From: Mycolicibacterium rutilum
GTDB taxonomy: Bacteria > Actinomycetota > Actinomycetes > Mycobacteriales > Mycobacteriaceae
Assembly (NCBI RefSeq): GCF_900108565.1
Contig: NZ_LT629971.1
Location: 4,340,001 to 4,404,000 of the forward strand
Direction: 5' to 3'
Length of the DNA stretch: 64,000 nt
The translations under genes and the position numbers were made by a program. How positions within the stretch are numbered: the stretch's first letter is position 1; each line of letters begins with the position of its first letter. The notes under the pieces were generated by a model that saw nothing but the letters and a program-made list of their open reading frames with translations, made no database searches and was not told the origin of the DNA. Below are positions 38,548 through 47,053 of this stretch, one piece after another.

Positions 38548-41273
38548 TGCGCCGCGGCGTCCCAGCTGCGGCCGTATCCGACCGACACCTCGAGCGCAAC
38601 GTCGAGCGGATAGGCGTTGCCCATCTGCTCACGCACCAAGGCCTCGACCGTGTCCCGCTCCCCCTCAGCGATCTCGAGGAGCAGCTCGTCGTGCACCTGC
38701 AGCAGCATCCGCGACTTCAGCTTCGCGTCCTTGAGTGCCTTGTCGACGTTGATCATCGCCACCTTGATGATGTCGGCGGCGCTGCCCTGGATCGGCGCGT
38801 TGAGCGCGGCGCGTTCGGCCGCCTCCCGCACATTGCGGTTGCTGCTGTCGAGTTCGGGCAGATAGCGCCGCCTGCCGAACACCGTCGAGGTGTAGCCGTC
38901 CTTGCGCGCCTGGTCGACCACGTCGCGCAGGTAGTCGCGGATCCCGCCGAACCGGTCGAAGTACTGCTCCATCTGGACCTTGGCCTCTTCGGTGGAGATC
39001 TTGAGCTGCGCGGCCAACCCGTAGGCGCTCAACCCGTACGCCAGGCCGTAGGACATCGCTTTGACCCGGCGGCGCAATTCGGCGGTCACCTCGTCGATCG
39101 GCACGTCGAATGCGCGTGACGCGACGAACGAGTGCAGATCCTCACCGGTGCGGAACGCCTCGATCAGGCCCTCGTCCTTCGACAGATGGGCCATGATGCG
39201 CATCTCGATCTGGCTGTAGTCCGCGGTCATGAGCTCGCTGTAGCCCGTGCCCACGACGAACGCGTCGCGGATCCGACGGCCCGCGTCGGTGCGGATCGGG
39301 ATGTTCTGCAGGTTCGGCTCGGTCGACGACAGCCGGCCGGTGGCGGCGATCGTCTGGTTGAACGTGGTGTGGATACGGCCGTCGGAGGCCACCGAGTTCA
39401 GCAGCCCGTCGACGGTGACCTTGAGCCGGGTGGCGTCGCGGTGGGTGAGCAGGTGCTGGAGGAACGGGTGACCGGTCTTGTCGAACAGCGACTGCAGCGC
39501 GTCGGCGTCGGTGGTGTAGCCGGTCTTGGTGCGCTTGGTCTTCGGCATCTCCAGCTCGTCGAACAGCACCACCTGCAGCTGTTTGGGCGAGCCGAGGTTG
39601 ATCTGCTTGCCGATCACCGCGTAGGCGGCTTCGGCGGCGTCGCGGATCTGGTCGGCGAACTCGCTCTGCAACTCGGTGAGCTGGGCGATGTCGACCGCGA
39701 TGCCTGCGGTCTCCATCTCGGCCAGCACCCGCTGCACGGGCAGCTCGAGGTTGTTCAGCAGCGCCAGCGAGTCGATGCGCGCGAGCTCCTCGTCGAGCGC
39801 GTCGGCCAGGTCCATCACCGCGCTGGCCCGCAGGATCGTCGTCTGCACGGCCTGCTCGTCCGTGCCGTCACTGTCATCGAGCAGCGAGAGTTGTTGTTGT
39901 TCAGGGTTTTCCGCGCGCAGTTCGCGTTTGAGGTAGCGCAGCGACAGGTCGTCGAGCGCAAAGCTGCGCTGCCCGGGCCGCACCAGGTACGCCGCCAGCG
40001 CGGTGTCGGACGTGACGCCGGCAAGTGTCCAGCCGCGGCCCTGGACGTCGTGCATCGCCAGCTTGGCCTCGTGCAGCGCCTTGGGTGGACCCGAGTCGGC
40101 CAGCCACGACGCCAGCGCCGCCTCGTCCTCTTCGGTGAGCGTCGCGGTGTCGATGTAGCGCCCGTCGCCGTCGGCGGCGACGATCGCCAGCGCGGTCGCG
40201 TCGGCGTCGAAGGCCAGATGCGTGCCGACGACGGCGAGGCCGAACCGCTGACCGGTGCTGTGCTCGGCCAGCCAGGCGGCCAGCTCACCCGGCTCCAGCG
40301 CGCCGCCGCGTACGTCGAAACCCTGGTCGACCTCGGGGTCGGCCGACGCCAGCGTCTCGAACAACCGCTCGCGCAGCACGCGGAACTCCAGGTCGTCGAA
40401 CAGGCGGTGGATCTGGTCGCGGTCCCACGGTTGCATGCGCAACGTGTCGGGGGTCTGCGGCAGCGGAACGTCCTTGACGAGGTCGGTCAGTTCGCGGTTG
40501 AGCACCACAGACGAGAGGTTGGCGCGCAGCGCGTCGCCGACCTTGCCCTTGACCGTGTCGACGTTGTCGACGAGCGCCTGCAGCGAACCGAACTCGGCGA
40601 TCCACTTCGTCGCGGTCTTCTCGCCGACCCCGGGAATGCCGGGGAGGTTGTCGCTGGGGTCGCCGCGCAGCGCCGCGAAGTCGGGGTACTGCTGCGGGGT
40701 CAGCCCGTACTTCTCCTGGACGGCTTCCGGGGTGAACCGGGTCAGCTCGCTGACACCCTTGCGGGGATAGAGCACGGTCACGTCGTCACTGACCAACTGC
40801 AGCGAGTCCCGGTCGCCGGTCACCACCAGCACGCGGTACCCGCCCTGCTCGGCCTGGGTCGCCAGGGTGGCGATGATGTCGTCGGCCTCGAAGCCGGGTT
40901 CGGCGAGCACGGTGATACCCAGCGCGCCGAGCACCTCCTTGGTGATGTCGATCTGCCCGCGGAACTCGTCCGGCGTCGACGACCGGCCGGCCTTGTACTC
41001 GGGATACTTGTCGACCCGGAAGGTCTGGCGCGACACGTCGAACGCCGCGGCGATGTGGCTCGGCTGCTCGTCGCGCAGCAGGTTGATCAGCATCGCGGTG
41101 AACCCGTACACGGCGTTGGTGGTCAGTCCGCCCTGGGTCTTGAAGTTCTCCGCGGGCAGCGCGTAGAACGCCCGGTACGCCAGCGAATTGCCGTCGAGCA
41201 GCATCAGTGTCGGCTTGTCGGTGGGGTTGGCGGATGCCGTCTTCTTGGCAGTGGCGGTGCTGGCTGGGCTCAC
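38544..41273 (-). CDS. polA: DNA polymerase I
   Basis: Repair and Okazaki-fragment polymerase, 909 aa. Residues ~20-300 form the 5' nuclease domain (LMLLDGNSLAYRAFYAL, then GDPSDNLPGIPGVGEKTA). The 3'-5' exonuclease-like middle domain appears degenerate, as in other mycobacterial PolA. The polymerase domain has motif A DYSQIEMRIMAHLS near 686, motif B RRRVKAMSYGLAYG and motif C QVHDELLLE near 860. GTG at 41273 is preferred over GTG at 41303, which would overlap the LysR gene: TAGAGT lies seven bases before it. The promoter also resembles the RecA-NDp element. Confidence 0.97.
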   Translation of the reverse strand: MSPASTATAKKTASANPTDKPTLMLLDGNSLAYRAFYALPAENFKTQGGLTTNAVYGFTAMLINLLRDEQPSHIAAAFDVSRQTFRVDKYPEYKAGRSSTPDEFRGQIDITKEVLGALGITVLAEPGFEADDIIATLATQAEQGGYRVLVVTGDRDSLQLVSDDVTVLYPRKGVSELTRFTPEAVQEKYGLTPQQYPDFAALRGDPSDNLPGIPGVGEKTATKWIAEFGSLQALVDNVDTVKGKVGDALRANLSSVVLNRELTDLVKDVPLPQTPDTLRMQPWDRDQIHRLFDDLEFRVLRERLFETLASADPEVDQGFDVRGGALEPGELAAWLAEHSTGQRFGLAVVGTHLAFDADATALAIVAADGDGRYIDTATLTEEDEAALASWLADSGPPKALHEAKLAMHDVQGRGWTLAGVTSDTALAAYLVRPGQRSFALDDLSLRYLKRELRAENPEQQQLSLLDDSDGTDEQAVQTTILRASAVMDLADALDEELARIDSLALLNNLELPVQRVLAEMETAGIAVDIAQLTELQSEFADQIRDAAEAAYAVIGKQINLGSPKQLQVVLFDELEMPKTKRTKTGYTTDADALQSLFDKTGHPFLQHLLTHRDATRLKVTVDGLLNSVASDGRIHTTFNQTIAATGRLSSTEPNLQNIPIRTDAGRRIRDAFVVGTGYSELMTADYSQIEMRIMAHLSKDEGLIEAFRTGEDLHSFVASRAFDVPIDEVTAELRRRVKAMSYGLAYGLSAYGLAAQLKISTEEAKVQMEQYFDRFGGIRDYLRDVVDQARKDGYTSTVFGRRRYLPELDSSNRNVREAAERAALNAPIQGSAADIIKVAMINVDKALKDAKLKSRMLLQVHDELLLEIAEGERDTVEALVREQMGNAYPLDVALEVSVGYGRSWDAAAH

Positions 41274-41280
41274 GGCCCTA

Positions 41281-41303
41281 ACTCTAGGCACCGCCGCCGA
41301 CAC
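41281..41303 (-). promoter_or_regulatory. polA promoter, weak RecA-NDp-like element
   Basis: Minus strand GTGTCGGCG (41303-41295), eight bases, TAGAGT (41286-41281), then seven bases to GTG 41273. Seven of nine positions match TTGTCRGTG and the spacing is exact. It lies inside the 3' end of the LysR gene. Confidence 0.45.
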
Positions 41304-42174
41304 GCACGTGCTCGCGGGCCAAGGCGATCAGAACCCGGGCCGCGGGGCTGACCGGTCCGCGCGCCCGCCAGGCCAACACCAGGCGCCCCCGCAGTTCCGG
41401 CGTCACCGCGACGGGATGTATGTGGGTGCGCGAGCGTGCCACCGAACGGGGAACGATCGCCACGCCCAGACCGTGGGCCGCCAGATCGACGAGTTCCAGC
41501 GGCGTGCTGGCCTCCAGGGCGACCCGTACGGACACCCCTGCCGCCGCACACGCCTCGTCGAGCCTGCTTCGGATCCCGCTTCCGGCTGGCAGCGCGATCA
41601 GCGGCCGGTCGGCGAGTTCGTCGACCCCGACCGACCGGCGGCCCCACCATGGGTCCTCGCGCCCGACGGCCGCGTCGATCACCTCATCGGTGGTGGCCTC
41701 GACCTGCAGGCCGGCGGGCACTTCCGCACTGCCCACGGACGCGATGGCCAGGTCGAGTCGCCCGGACCGGACACCGTCGATGAGTTCGTCGGAACTGTCC
41801 GTGCTCAGCGTGATCTCGACCGCGGGGTGGTCGCGGTGAAACTTCGCCAACAGCGACGGCATGTCGACGTTGTGCGCGGTGACCGTGCCGATCGAGACCG
41901 ACCCCCGCACCAGGTCGCCGAGTTCGTCGACGGCGGTGCGGATGTCCGCGACAGCGCCCAGTGCCGCACGCGCGAACGGCAGCACCGCCTCGCCCGCCGC
42001 GGTGAGCCGGACCCGTCGCTGGGTGCGGTCCAGGAGTCGCTCTCCGAGTTCGCGTTCCAGCCGGGCGATCTGGGCGCTCACCGCGGGTTGCGCGACCCGG
42101 ATCCGTTCGGCCGCCCGGGTGAAGTTGGCCTCCTCGGCGACCGCGATGAGGTACTCGAGCTGCCGCAACTCCAT
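41284..42174 (-). CDS. LysR-family transcriptional regulator
   Basis: A 296-residue regulator: winged helix-turn-helix at ~1-60 (MELRQLEYLIAVAEEANFTR, then AQPAVSAQIARLERELGERL) and a periplasmic-binding-protein-like effector domain from ~90. Divergent from an alpha/beta hydrolase gene 70 bases away, the usual arrangement for a LysR protein and its target. The AT-rich gap (42175-42244) holds its promoter, with a perfect TATAAT (42183-42188) eight bases before the ATG. Confidence 0.92.
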   Translation of the reverse strand: MELRQLEYLIAVAEEANFTRAAERIRVAQPAVSAQIARLERELGERLLDRTQRRVRLTAAGEAVLPFARAALGAVADIRTAVDELGDLVRGSVSIGTVTAHNVDMPSLLAKFHRDHPAVEITLSTDSSDELIDGVRSGRLDLAIASVGSAEVPAGLQVEATTDEVIDAAVGREDPWWGRRSVGVDELADRPLIALPAGSGIRSRLDEACAAAGVSVRVALEASTPLELVDLAAHGLGVAIVPRSVARSRTHIHPVAVTPELRGRLVLAWRARGPVSPAARVLIALAREHVRVGGGA

Positions 42175-42182
42175 AACCGATG

Positions 42183-42188
42183 ATTATA
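42183..42188 (-). promoter_or_regulatory. -10 box of the LysR gene
   Basis: Perfect TATAAT on the minus strand, eight bases before ATG 42174; leaderless or very short leader. Confidence 0.5.
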
Positions 42189-42244
42189 GTTTCGGTCACT
42201 CATCGATATTGGACTTATAGCGCCTGCTCACGCACGGTGGATAT

Positions 42245-42919
42245 ATGGCCACCTACGTGCTGATCCCCGGAGCCTGCCACGGCGCCTGGTGTTTCGATGA
42301 CCTCGCCGCCGCGCTGCGCACGCGCGGACACCGAGTGCTCGCCTACACCCTGACCGGCGTGGCGGAACGCGCCCACCTCGCCCATGCGGGCGTCAACCTC
42401 GACACCCACATCACCGATGTCGTCTCGGCGGTGACGGCCGACACCGACGACCGCAACCTGGTCCTCGTCGGCCACAGCTACGGCGGCATGGTGATCACCG
42501 GCGTCGCCGACCGGATGGCGGACCGGGTCGACGCCCTCGTCTACCTCGACGCCCTGGTGCCCCGCGACGGCGAATCCTGTTGGCAGCTGGTCAATGACGA
42601 GGAGCGCGAGTGGTACCTCGGCGTCGACGACACCGGTTACGGAGTGCCCCCGATGCCGTTCTTCGATCCGAGAGCCACCGCACACCCGCTCGCCTCGTTC
42701 CTGCAACGCATCAACCTGGACGGCGATGTCAACCGGTTCCGCAGGCGCGACTTCGTGTACGCGTTGCAGTGGCCCGGCGACTCTCCGCTGCGGCCCTCCT
42801 ACGAACGTGTGCGCGACGACCCGAACTGGGCCGTGCACGAACTCGACGGCGCCCACAACCTGATGCGCGACAACCCCGACGACCTCCTGCGGATCTTGCT
42901 GGCGGCGGCCGCCCACTGA
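42245..42919 (+). CDS. Alpha/beta hydrolase (esterase-like)
   Basis: A 224-residue cytosolic alpha/beta hydrolase. Oxyanion-side motif LIPGACHGAWCFDDL, nucleophile elbow VGHSYGGMV (Ser near 79), a late Asp in LDALVPRDG and the catalytic His in HELDGAHNLMRDNP. The compact form resembles plant methylesterase/salicylate-esterase-like enzymes. GGTGG precedes the ATG. Probably controlled by the divergent LysR protein. Substrate unknown. Confidence 0.88.
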   Translation: MATYVLIPGACHGAWCFDDLAAALRTRGHRVLAYTLTGVAERAHLAHAGVNLDTHITDVVSAVTADTDDRNLVLVGHSYGGMVITGVADRMADRVDALVYLDALVPRDGESCWQLVNDEEREWYLGVDDTGYGVPPMPFFDPRATAHPLASFLQRINLDGDVNRFRRRDFVYALQWPGDSPLRPSYERVRDDPNWAVHELDGAHNLMRDNPDDLLRILLAAAAH

Positions 42920-42920
42920 C

Positions 42921-42934
42921 TGGAACACGTTTCA
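42921..42934. promoter_or_regulatory. KstR-type operator
   Basis: TGGAACACGTTTCA matches TNNAACNNGTTNNA, the operator of the sterol-catabolism repressor KstR, at every fixed position. It lies just upstream of TACGCT (42954-42959), six bases before the DUF35 GTG, so it covers the -35 region of the DUF35-thiolase operon. Confidence 0.7.
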
Positions 42935-42965
42935 GTTTCACAGGTCGACTGGGTACGCTGACCGC

Positions 42966-43403
42966 GTGTCAGCATCCACTCAACCGGCGATCGACGGGTG
43001 GTTCGCCACCGACGGGTCCGGGTCGCCATACCTGATCGGTGGCAAGTGCCATCAGTGCGGGACCTACGTGTTCCCGCCCCGCGCCAACAACTGCCCCAAC
43101 CCCGCCTGTGACGGCGACGAACTGGCGCAGGTGCCGATGTCGCGCCGCGGCACGCTGTGGAGCTACACCGAGAACCGCTACGCTCCCCCGCCGCCGTACC
43201 CGGCGCCGGATCCATTCGAGCCGTTCGCCGTTGCCGCCGTGCAACTGGCCGACGAAGGCTTGATCGTGCTCGGCAAGGTCGTCGAGGGCACGCTGGCCGC
43301 CGATCTGAAGGTCGGCATGGAGATGGAACTGACCACGATGCCGCTGTTCGTCGACGACGATGGCGTCGAACGCGTCGTCTACGCATGGAGGCCCGCGTCA
43401 TGA
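42966..43403 (+). CDS. DUF35 OB-fold / zinc-ribbon acyl-CoA-associated protein
   Basis: A 145-residue protein with an N-terminal rubredoxin-like zinc ribbon (CHQCGTY near residue 25, then CPNPACDG) and a C-terminal OB fold (~60-140). DUF35 proteins act as partners of thiolases, SCP-x-like lyases and aldolases on acyl-CoA substrates, for example ChsH2 in cholesterol side-chain degradation. Its stop overlaps the thiolase ATG (ATGA), so the two are coupled. A KstR-type box upstream ties it to sterol catabolism; the M. tuberculosis counterpart is Rv1628c by synteny. GTG start, probably leaderless. Confidence 0.92.
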   Translation: MSASTQPAIDGWFATDGSGSPYLIGGKCHQCGTYVFPPRANNCPNPACDGDELAQVPMSRRGTLWSYTENRYAPPPPYPAPDPFEPFAVAAVQLADEGLIVLGKVVEGTLAADLKVGMEMELTTMPLFVDDDGVERVVYAWRPAS

Positions 43404-44602
43404 GCACACCGGAACCCGTCTACATCCTCGGCGCCGGCATGCACCCGTGGGGCAAGTGGGGCCGCGACTTCACCGAGTACGGCGTCGTGGCCGCCCGCGC
43501 CGCGCTGGCCGAGGCCGGCCTGGACTGGCGCCAGATCCAACTCGTCGCAGGCGCCGACACCATCCGCAACGGTTATCCCGGCTTCGTCGCCGGCGCGACG
43601 TTCGCCCAAAAGCTCGGCTGGAACGGGGTTCCCGTCACCTCGAGCTACGCCGCCTGCGCCAGTGGGTCGCAGGCGCTGCAGAGTGCCCGCGCCCAGATCC
43701 TCGCGGGCTTCTGCGACGTGGCGCTCGTCATCGGCGCCGACACCACGCCCAAGGGGTTCTTCGCGCCGGTCGGCGGCGAGCGCAAGAACGACCCGGACTG
43801 GCAGCGGTTCCACCTGATCGGCGCCACCAACACCGTGTACTTCGCGTTGTTGGCGCGCCGCCGGATGGACCTCTACGGCGCCACCCTCGAGGACTTCGCC
43901 GCGGTGAAGGTCAAGAACGCCAAGCACGGCCTGGACAACCCGAACGCGCGGTACCGCAAGGAAGCCAGCGTCGAGGACGTGTTGGCCAGCCCGGTGGTCT
44001 CCGATCCCCTTCGGCTGCTGGACATCTGCGCGACGTCGGACGGTGCGGCGGCGCTGATCGTGGCGAGCAAGTCGTTCGCCGAGAAGCATCTCGGTTCCGT
44101 CGAGGGCGTACCGTCGGTGCGCGCGATCAGCCTGCAGTCGCCGCAGTATCCGCAGCATCTGCCCGAATTGCCGGACATCGCAACGGATTCCACCGCCGTG
44201 GTGAAGGCGCCCGAGCGGGTGTTCAAGGACCAGATCCTCGACGCCGCCTACGCAGAGGCCGGCATCGGACCCGAGGACCTGAGCCTGGCCGAGGTCTACG
44301 ACCTGTCCACCGCACTGGAACTCGACTGGTACGAGCATCTGGGGCTGTGCGCCAGGGGCGAGGCCGAACAGTTGCTGCGCAGCGGCGCCACCACCATCGG
44401 CGGGAAGATCCCCGTCAACCCGTCGGGCGGCCTGGCGTGCTTCGGGGAAGCCATTCCCGCACAAGCCATCGCGCAGGTCTGCGAGCTCACCTGGCAGCTG
44501 AAGGGACAGGCCACCGGCCGCCAGGTCGAGGGCGCCAAGGTCGGGATCACCGCGAATCAGGGCCTGTTCGGGCACGGTTCGTCCGTGGTAGTTGCTCGCT
44601 AG
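43400..44602 (+). CDS. Thiolase-superfamily protein (Ltp/SCP-x-like)
   Basis: A 400-residue thiolase-fold protein. Nucleophile region TSSYAACASGSQAL has Cys86, and the C-terminal NPSGGLACFGEAIPAQ is present. At the place of the thiolase His (EVHD-F in SCP-x enzymes) it reads LAEVYDLSTALEL, with Tyr at ~300. Loss of this His is seen in lipid-transfer-protein-type aldolases that need a DUF35 partner, which is encoded immediately upstream. It may thus be an aldolase/lyase or a specialised thiolase acting on sterol or other acyl-CoAs. Syntenic with M. tuberculosis Rv1627c, annotated as a lipid carrier protein. Likely KstR-controlled. Confidence 0.9.
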   Translation: MSTPEPVYILGAGMHPWGKWGRDFTEYGVVAARAALAEAGLDWRQIQLVAGADTIRNGYPGFVAGATFAQKLGWNGVPVTSSYAACASGSQALQSARAQILAGFCDVALVIGADTTPKGFFAPVGGERKNDPDWQRFHLIGATNTVYFALLARRRMDLYGATLEDFAAVKVKNAKHGLDNPNARYRKEASVEDVLASPVVSDPLRLLDICATSDGAAALIVASKSFAEKHLGSVEGVPSVRAISLQSPQYPQHLPELPDIATDSTAVVKAPERVFKDQILDAAYAEAGIGPEDLSLAEVYDLSTALELDWYEHLGLCARGEAEQLLRSGATTIGGKIPVNPSGGLACFGEAIPAQAIAQVCELTWQLKGQATGRQVEGAKVGITANQGLFGHGSSVVVAR

Positions 44603-45266
44603 GCAGTTCGAACCGTACGGCCCCTCGTACTGGGGTGCCCTGGCCGTGTTCGCGGTCGGGGCGGTGCTGCTGGTCTGGGCCGGGCGCGGGTTGGCGCCGG
44701 CTCGGGCTCGGCGACTGAGCCGCGTCCTCGGCGCGCTCACCGCGGCGATCTACGCGGCGATCCTGGTCTACAACGTGCTGCCGCCGACCTTGGCGAGTTC
44801 GGTGCCGCTGCAACTGACCGATCTGGCGACCGTCGTTGCCGCGGTGGCGTTGTGGACCCAGCGTCAGTGGGCCTACACGCTCACCTACTACTGGGGTCTG
44901 GTCCTCAGCGTGCAGGCGCTGATCACCCCCGTACTGCGCGGACCGGACTTCCCGCACTACCAGTTCCTGGCGTTCTACGCGATCCACCTGCTGGTGGTGT
45001 GGGCGGCGATCTTTCTCACCTGGGGCCGCGGCATGCGGCCCGACTGGCGCGGATACCGATTCGCCGTCGCCGTGACCGCCGGATGGGCGACGTGCACCGT
45101 GGTGTTCAACAAGGTCGCCGACACCAATTACGGGTTCACCCACCACAAGCCGGCCACCGCGTCGCTGCTGGACCTGCTGGGCCCGTGGCCGGTGTACATC
45201 GTGGTGACGGCCGCGCTCGTGTTCGCCGTATGGGCGCTGATGACCTGGCCGTGGGTGCGGCGATGA
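44592..45266 (+). CDS. TIGR02206/YwaF-family membrane protein
   Basis: A 224-residue integral membrane protein with six to seven helices. It has the family-like segments WGALAVFAVGAVLLVWAGRG, SVPLQLTDLATVVAAVAL and PHYQFLAFYAIHLLVVWAAI. Function unknown. The start used is TTG at 44592, overlapping the thiolase stop by 11 bases; there is no better codon before the first helix. Its stop overlaps the DUF167 ATG (ATGA). The run DUF35-thiolase-YwaF-DUF167 looks like one transcript, though the last two need not share the function of the first pair. Confidence 0.85.
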   Translation: MLARQFEPYGPSYWGALAVFAVGAVLLVWAGRGLAPARARRLSRVLGALTAAIYAAILVYNVLPPTLASSVPLQLTDLATVVAAVALWTQRQWAYTLTYYWGLVLSVQALITPVLRGPDFPHYQFLAFYAIHLLVVWAAIFLTWGRGMRPDWRGYRFAVAVTAGWATCTVVFNKVADTNYGFTHHKPATASLLDLLGPWPVYIVVTAALVFAVWALMTWPWVRR

Positions 45267-45490
45267 TCGTCGCGGTGCGCGTCAAGCCCGGCAGCGCGAA
45301 GGGTCCCCTGGTCGAGGAGGGCGCCGACGGCGAACTCACGGTCTACGTGCGCGAGCGGGCCGTCGAGGGCAAGGCCACCAAGGCCGTAGCGAAACTCGTC
45401 GCCGCGCATCTGGGCGTCGCGCCCAGCCGGGTTCGGCTGGTCTCGGGCGCGGTGTCGCGCATCAAACGCTTCGAGGTGGACCTCTCCTAG
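45263..45490 (+). CDS. DUF167 (YggU-family) small protein
   Basis: A 75-residue alpha/beta protein: VAVRVKPGSAKGPLVEE at the N-terminus, VEGKATKAVAKLVAAHLGV in the middle, SGAVSRIKRFEVDL at the end. This is the complete DUF167 domain, function unknown. Translation is coupled to the upstream membrane-protein gene, and the stop overlaps convergent livF by 4 bases. Confidence 0.9.
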   Translation: MIVAVRVKPGSAKGPLVEEGADGELTVYVRERAVEGKATKAVAKLVAAHLGVAPSRVRLVSGAVSRIKRFEVDLS

Positions 45491-46242
45491 GCGACGCCGA
45501 GGTAGGCGGCGCGAATGCTGTCGTCTGTCAACAGCTCTCGCGCGTTGCCGGTGCGTGTCACCTCGCCGGTTTCGAGGATGTAGGCGCGGTCCGAGCGGCT
45601 CAGCGCCTGCTGCGCGTTCTGCTCGACGAGCAGCACCGTGGTGCCCTGACTGTTGACCTCGGCGATGATCTTGAAGATCTGCGAGATCACCATCGGCGCC
45701 AGACCCATCGACGGCTCGTCGAGCAGCAGCACCCGCGGCCGGGCCATCAGCGCGCGCCCGATCGCGAGCATCTGCTGTTCACCGCCGGACAGCGTGCCGC
45801 CCACCTGGGTGCGGCGTTCAGCGAGCCGAGGGAACGTCTCCAGTACCCAGTCCAGCCGTTCCTTGTGCTCATGGCGCGACGCGAATTTCCGTCCGTAACA
45901 ACCCATTTCGAGGTTCTCGACAACCGTCATACCGGGGAAGACGCCGCGGCCTTCCGGTGCCTGCACCAGGCCCTGGACCGCGCGGTGATGCGCCTTGACC
46001 TTGCTGATGTCGTTGCCCTCGAACCAGATCGAGCCCGACGTCAGCGGCAGCAGACCCGAGATCGCCCGCATGGTCGTGGTCTTGCCGGCACCGTTGGAGC
46101 CGAGCAACGTGACAAGTTCGCCTTCCCGCACGGTCAGTGAGATCCCGTGCAGAGCGCGGATACGCCCGTACTGCACGACGAGGTCGCGCAGTTCGAGGAC
46201 GACGGGACGCTCGTCGGTCTTCTGCTCACTCGACTGCGTCAT
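45487..46242 (-). CDS. livF: Branched-chain amino acid ABC transporter ATPase LivF
   Basis: A 251-residue cytosolic ATPase of the hydrophobic amino acid uptake family. Walker A GSNGAGKTTT near residue 45, signature LSGGEQQMLAIGRAL, Walker B VLLLDEPSMGLAP. LivF differs from LivG by size and by the PSMGLAP Walker B form. Last gene of the leftward SBP-livH-livM-livG-livF operon; overlaps livG by 17 bases. Confidence 0.96.
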   Translation of the reverse strand: MTQSSEQKTDERPVVLELRDLVVQYGRIRALHGISLTVREGELVTLLGSNGAGKTTTMRAISGLLPLTSGSIWFEGNDISKVKAHHRAVQGLVQAPEGRGVFPGMTVVENLEMGCYGRKFASRHEHKERLDWVLETFPRLAERRTQVGGTLSGGEQQMLAIGRALMARPRVLLLDEPSMGLAPMVISQIFKIIAEVNSQGTTVLLVEQNAQQALSRSDRAYILETGEVTRTGNARELLTDDSIRAAYLGVA

Positions 46243-47053
46243 CAGGCACTCCCAGGTAAGCGGCGATGACCTTGGGGTCCTCGCGGATCTCGGCGGGCAG
46301 GCCGTCGGCGATCTTGCGACCGAACTCCAGCACCACGATCCGGTCGGTCACTCCCATCACCAGCCTCATGTCGTGCTCGATCAGCAGCACGGTGTAGCCG
46401 TCGTCGCGGATCTTCTGGATCAACTCGATGAGCGCGGCCTTCTCCTTCGGGTTGAACCCGGCGGCCGGTTCGTCGAGGCACAGCAGCTTGGGTTCGGTGG
46501 CCAGCGCGCGGGCGATCTCGAGTCGCCGCTGATCGCCGTACGGCAGGTTCTTGGCCTTCTCCTCGCCGCGGTGCCCGATCCCGACGAAGTGAAGCAGTGC
46601 GGCCGATCTCTCGACGGCCGACATCTCCTCACGGCGGTGCCGCGGGGTCCGCACCAGCGCGCCGGGCACCGACGTGAAGTGCCGGGCGTCGGTGCCCACC
46701 ATGACGTTCTCCAGCGCGGTCATCTCGCCCCACAACCGGATGTTCTGGAACGTACGCGCGATGCCGCGACGGGTGATCTGGTGCCGCTTGATCTTTCCCA
46801 GCGGGGCACCGTCGAAGGTGACGGAGCCCGACGTCGGGCGGTACACGCCGGTGATCGCGTTGAAGCAGGTCGTCTTGCCCGCCCCGTTCGGTCCGATCAT
46901 GCCGAGGATCTCGCCGCGGCGGATGTCGAACGACACCGAATCCAGCGCCGTCAGCCCGCCGAACTTCATCGTGAGATCCGTTGTGCGCAGCAGTATTTCA
47001 CCTTCGGCCGCGTTGATCTCGCGGTGGACGCCTGCCAGTTCCTCGATGGTCAC
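46226..47053 (-). CDS. livG: Branched-chain amino acid ABC transporter ATPase LivG
   Basis: A 275-residue ATPase with Walker A GPNGAGKTTCFNAI, the LivG-type signature YGDQRRLEIARAL and Walker B LCLDEPAAGFNP. GTG at 47053 overlaps the livM stop (GTGA), which fixes the start; the longer open frame upstream is livM read out of frame. Pairs with LivF to power LivHM. Confidence 0.96.
   Translation of the reverse strand: MTIEELAGVHREINAAEGEILLRTTDLTMKFGGLTALDSVSFDIRRGEILGMIGPNGAGKTTCFNAITGVYRPTSGSVTFDGAPLGKIKRHQITRRGIARTFQNIRLWGEMTALENVMVGTDARHFTSVPGALVRTPRHRREEMSAVERSAALLHFVGIGHRGEEKAKNLPYGDQRRLEIARALATEPKLLCLDEPAAGFNPKEKAALIELIQKIRDDGYTVLLIEHDMRLVMGVTDRIVVLEFGRKIADGLPAEIREDPKVIAAYLGVPDDAVE

Noticed and set aside
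39132..41351. A 739-codon + strand frame
   Set aside because: Mirror frame of polA, with no start signal or domain.
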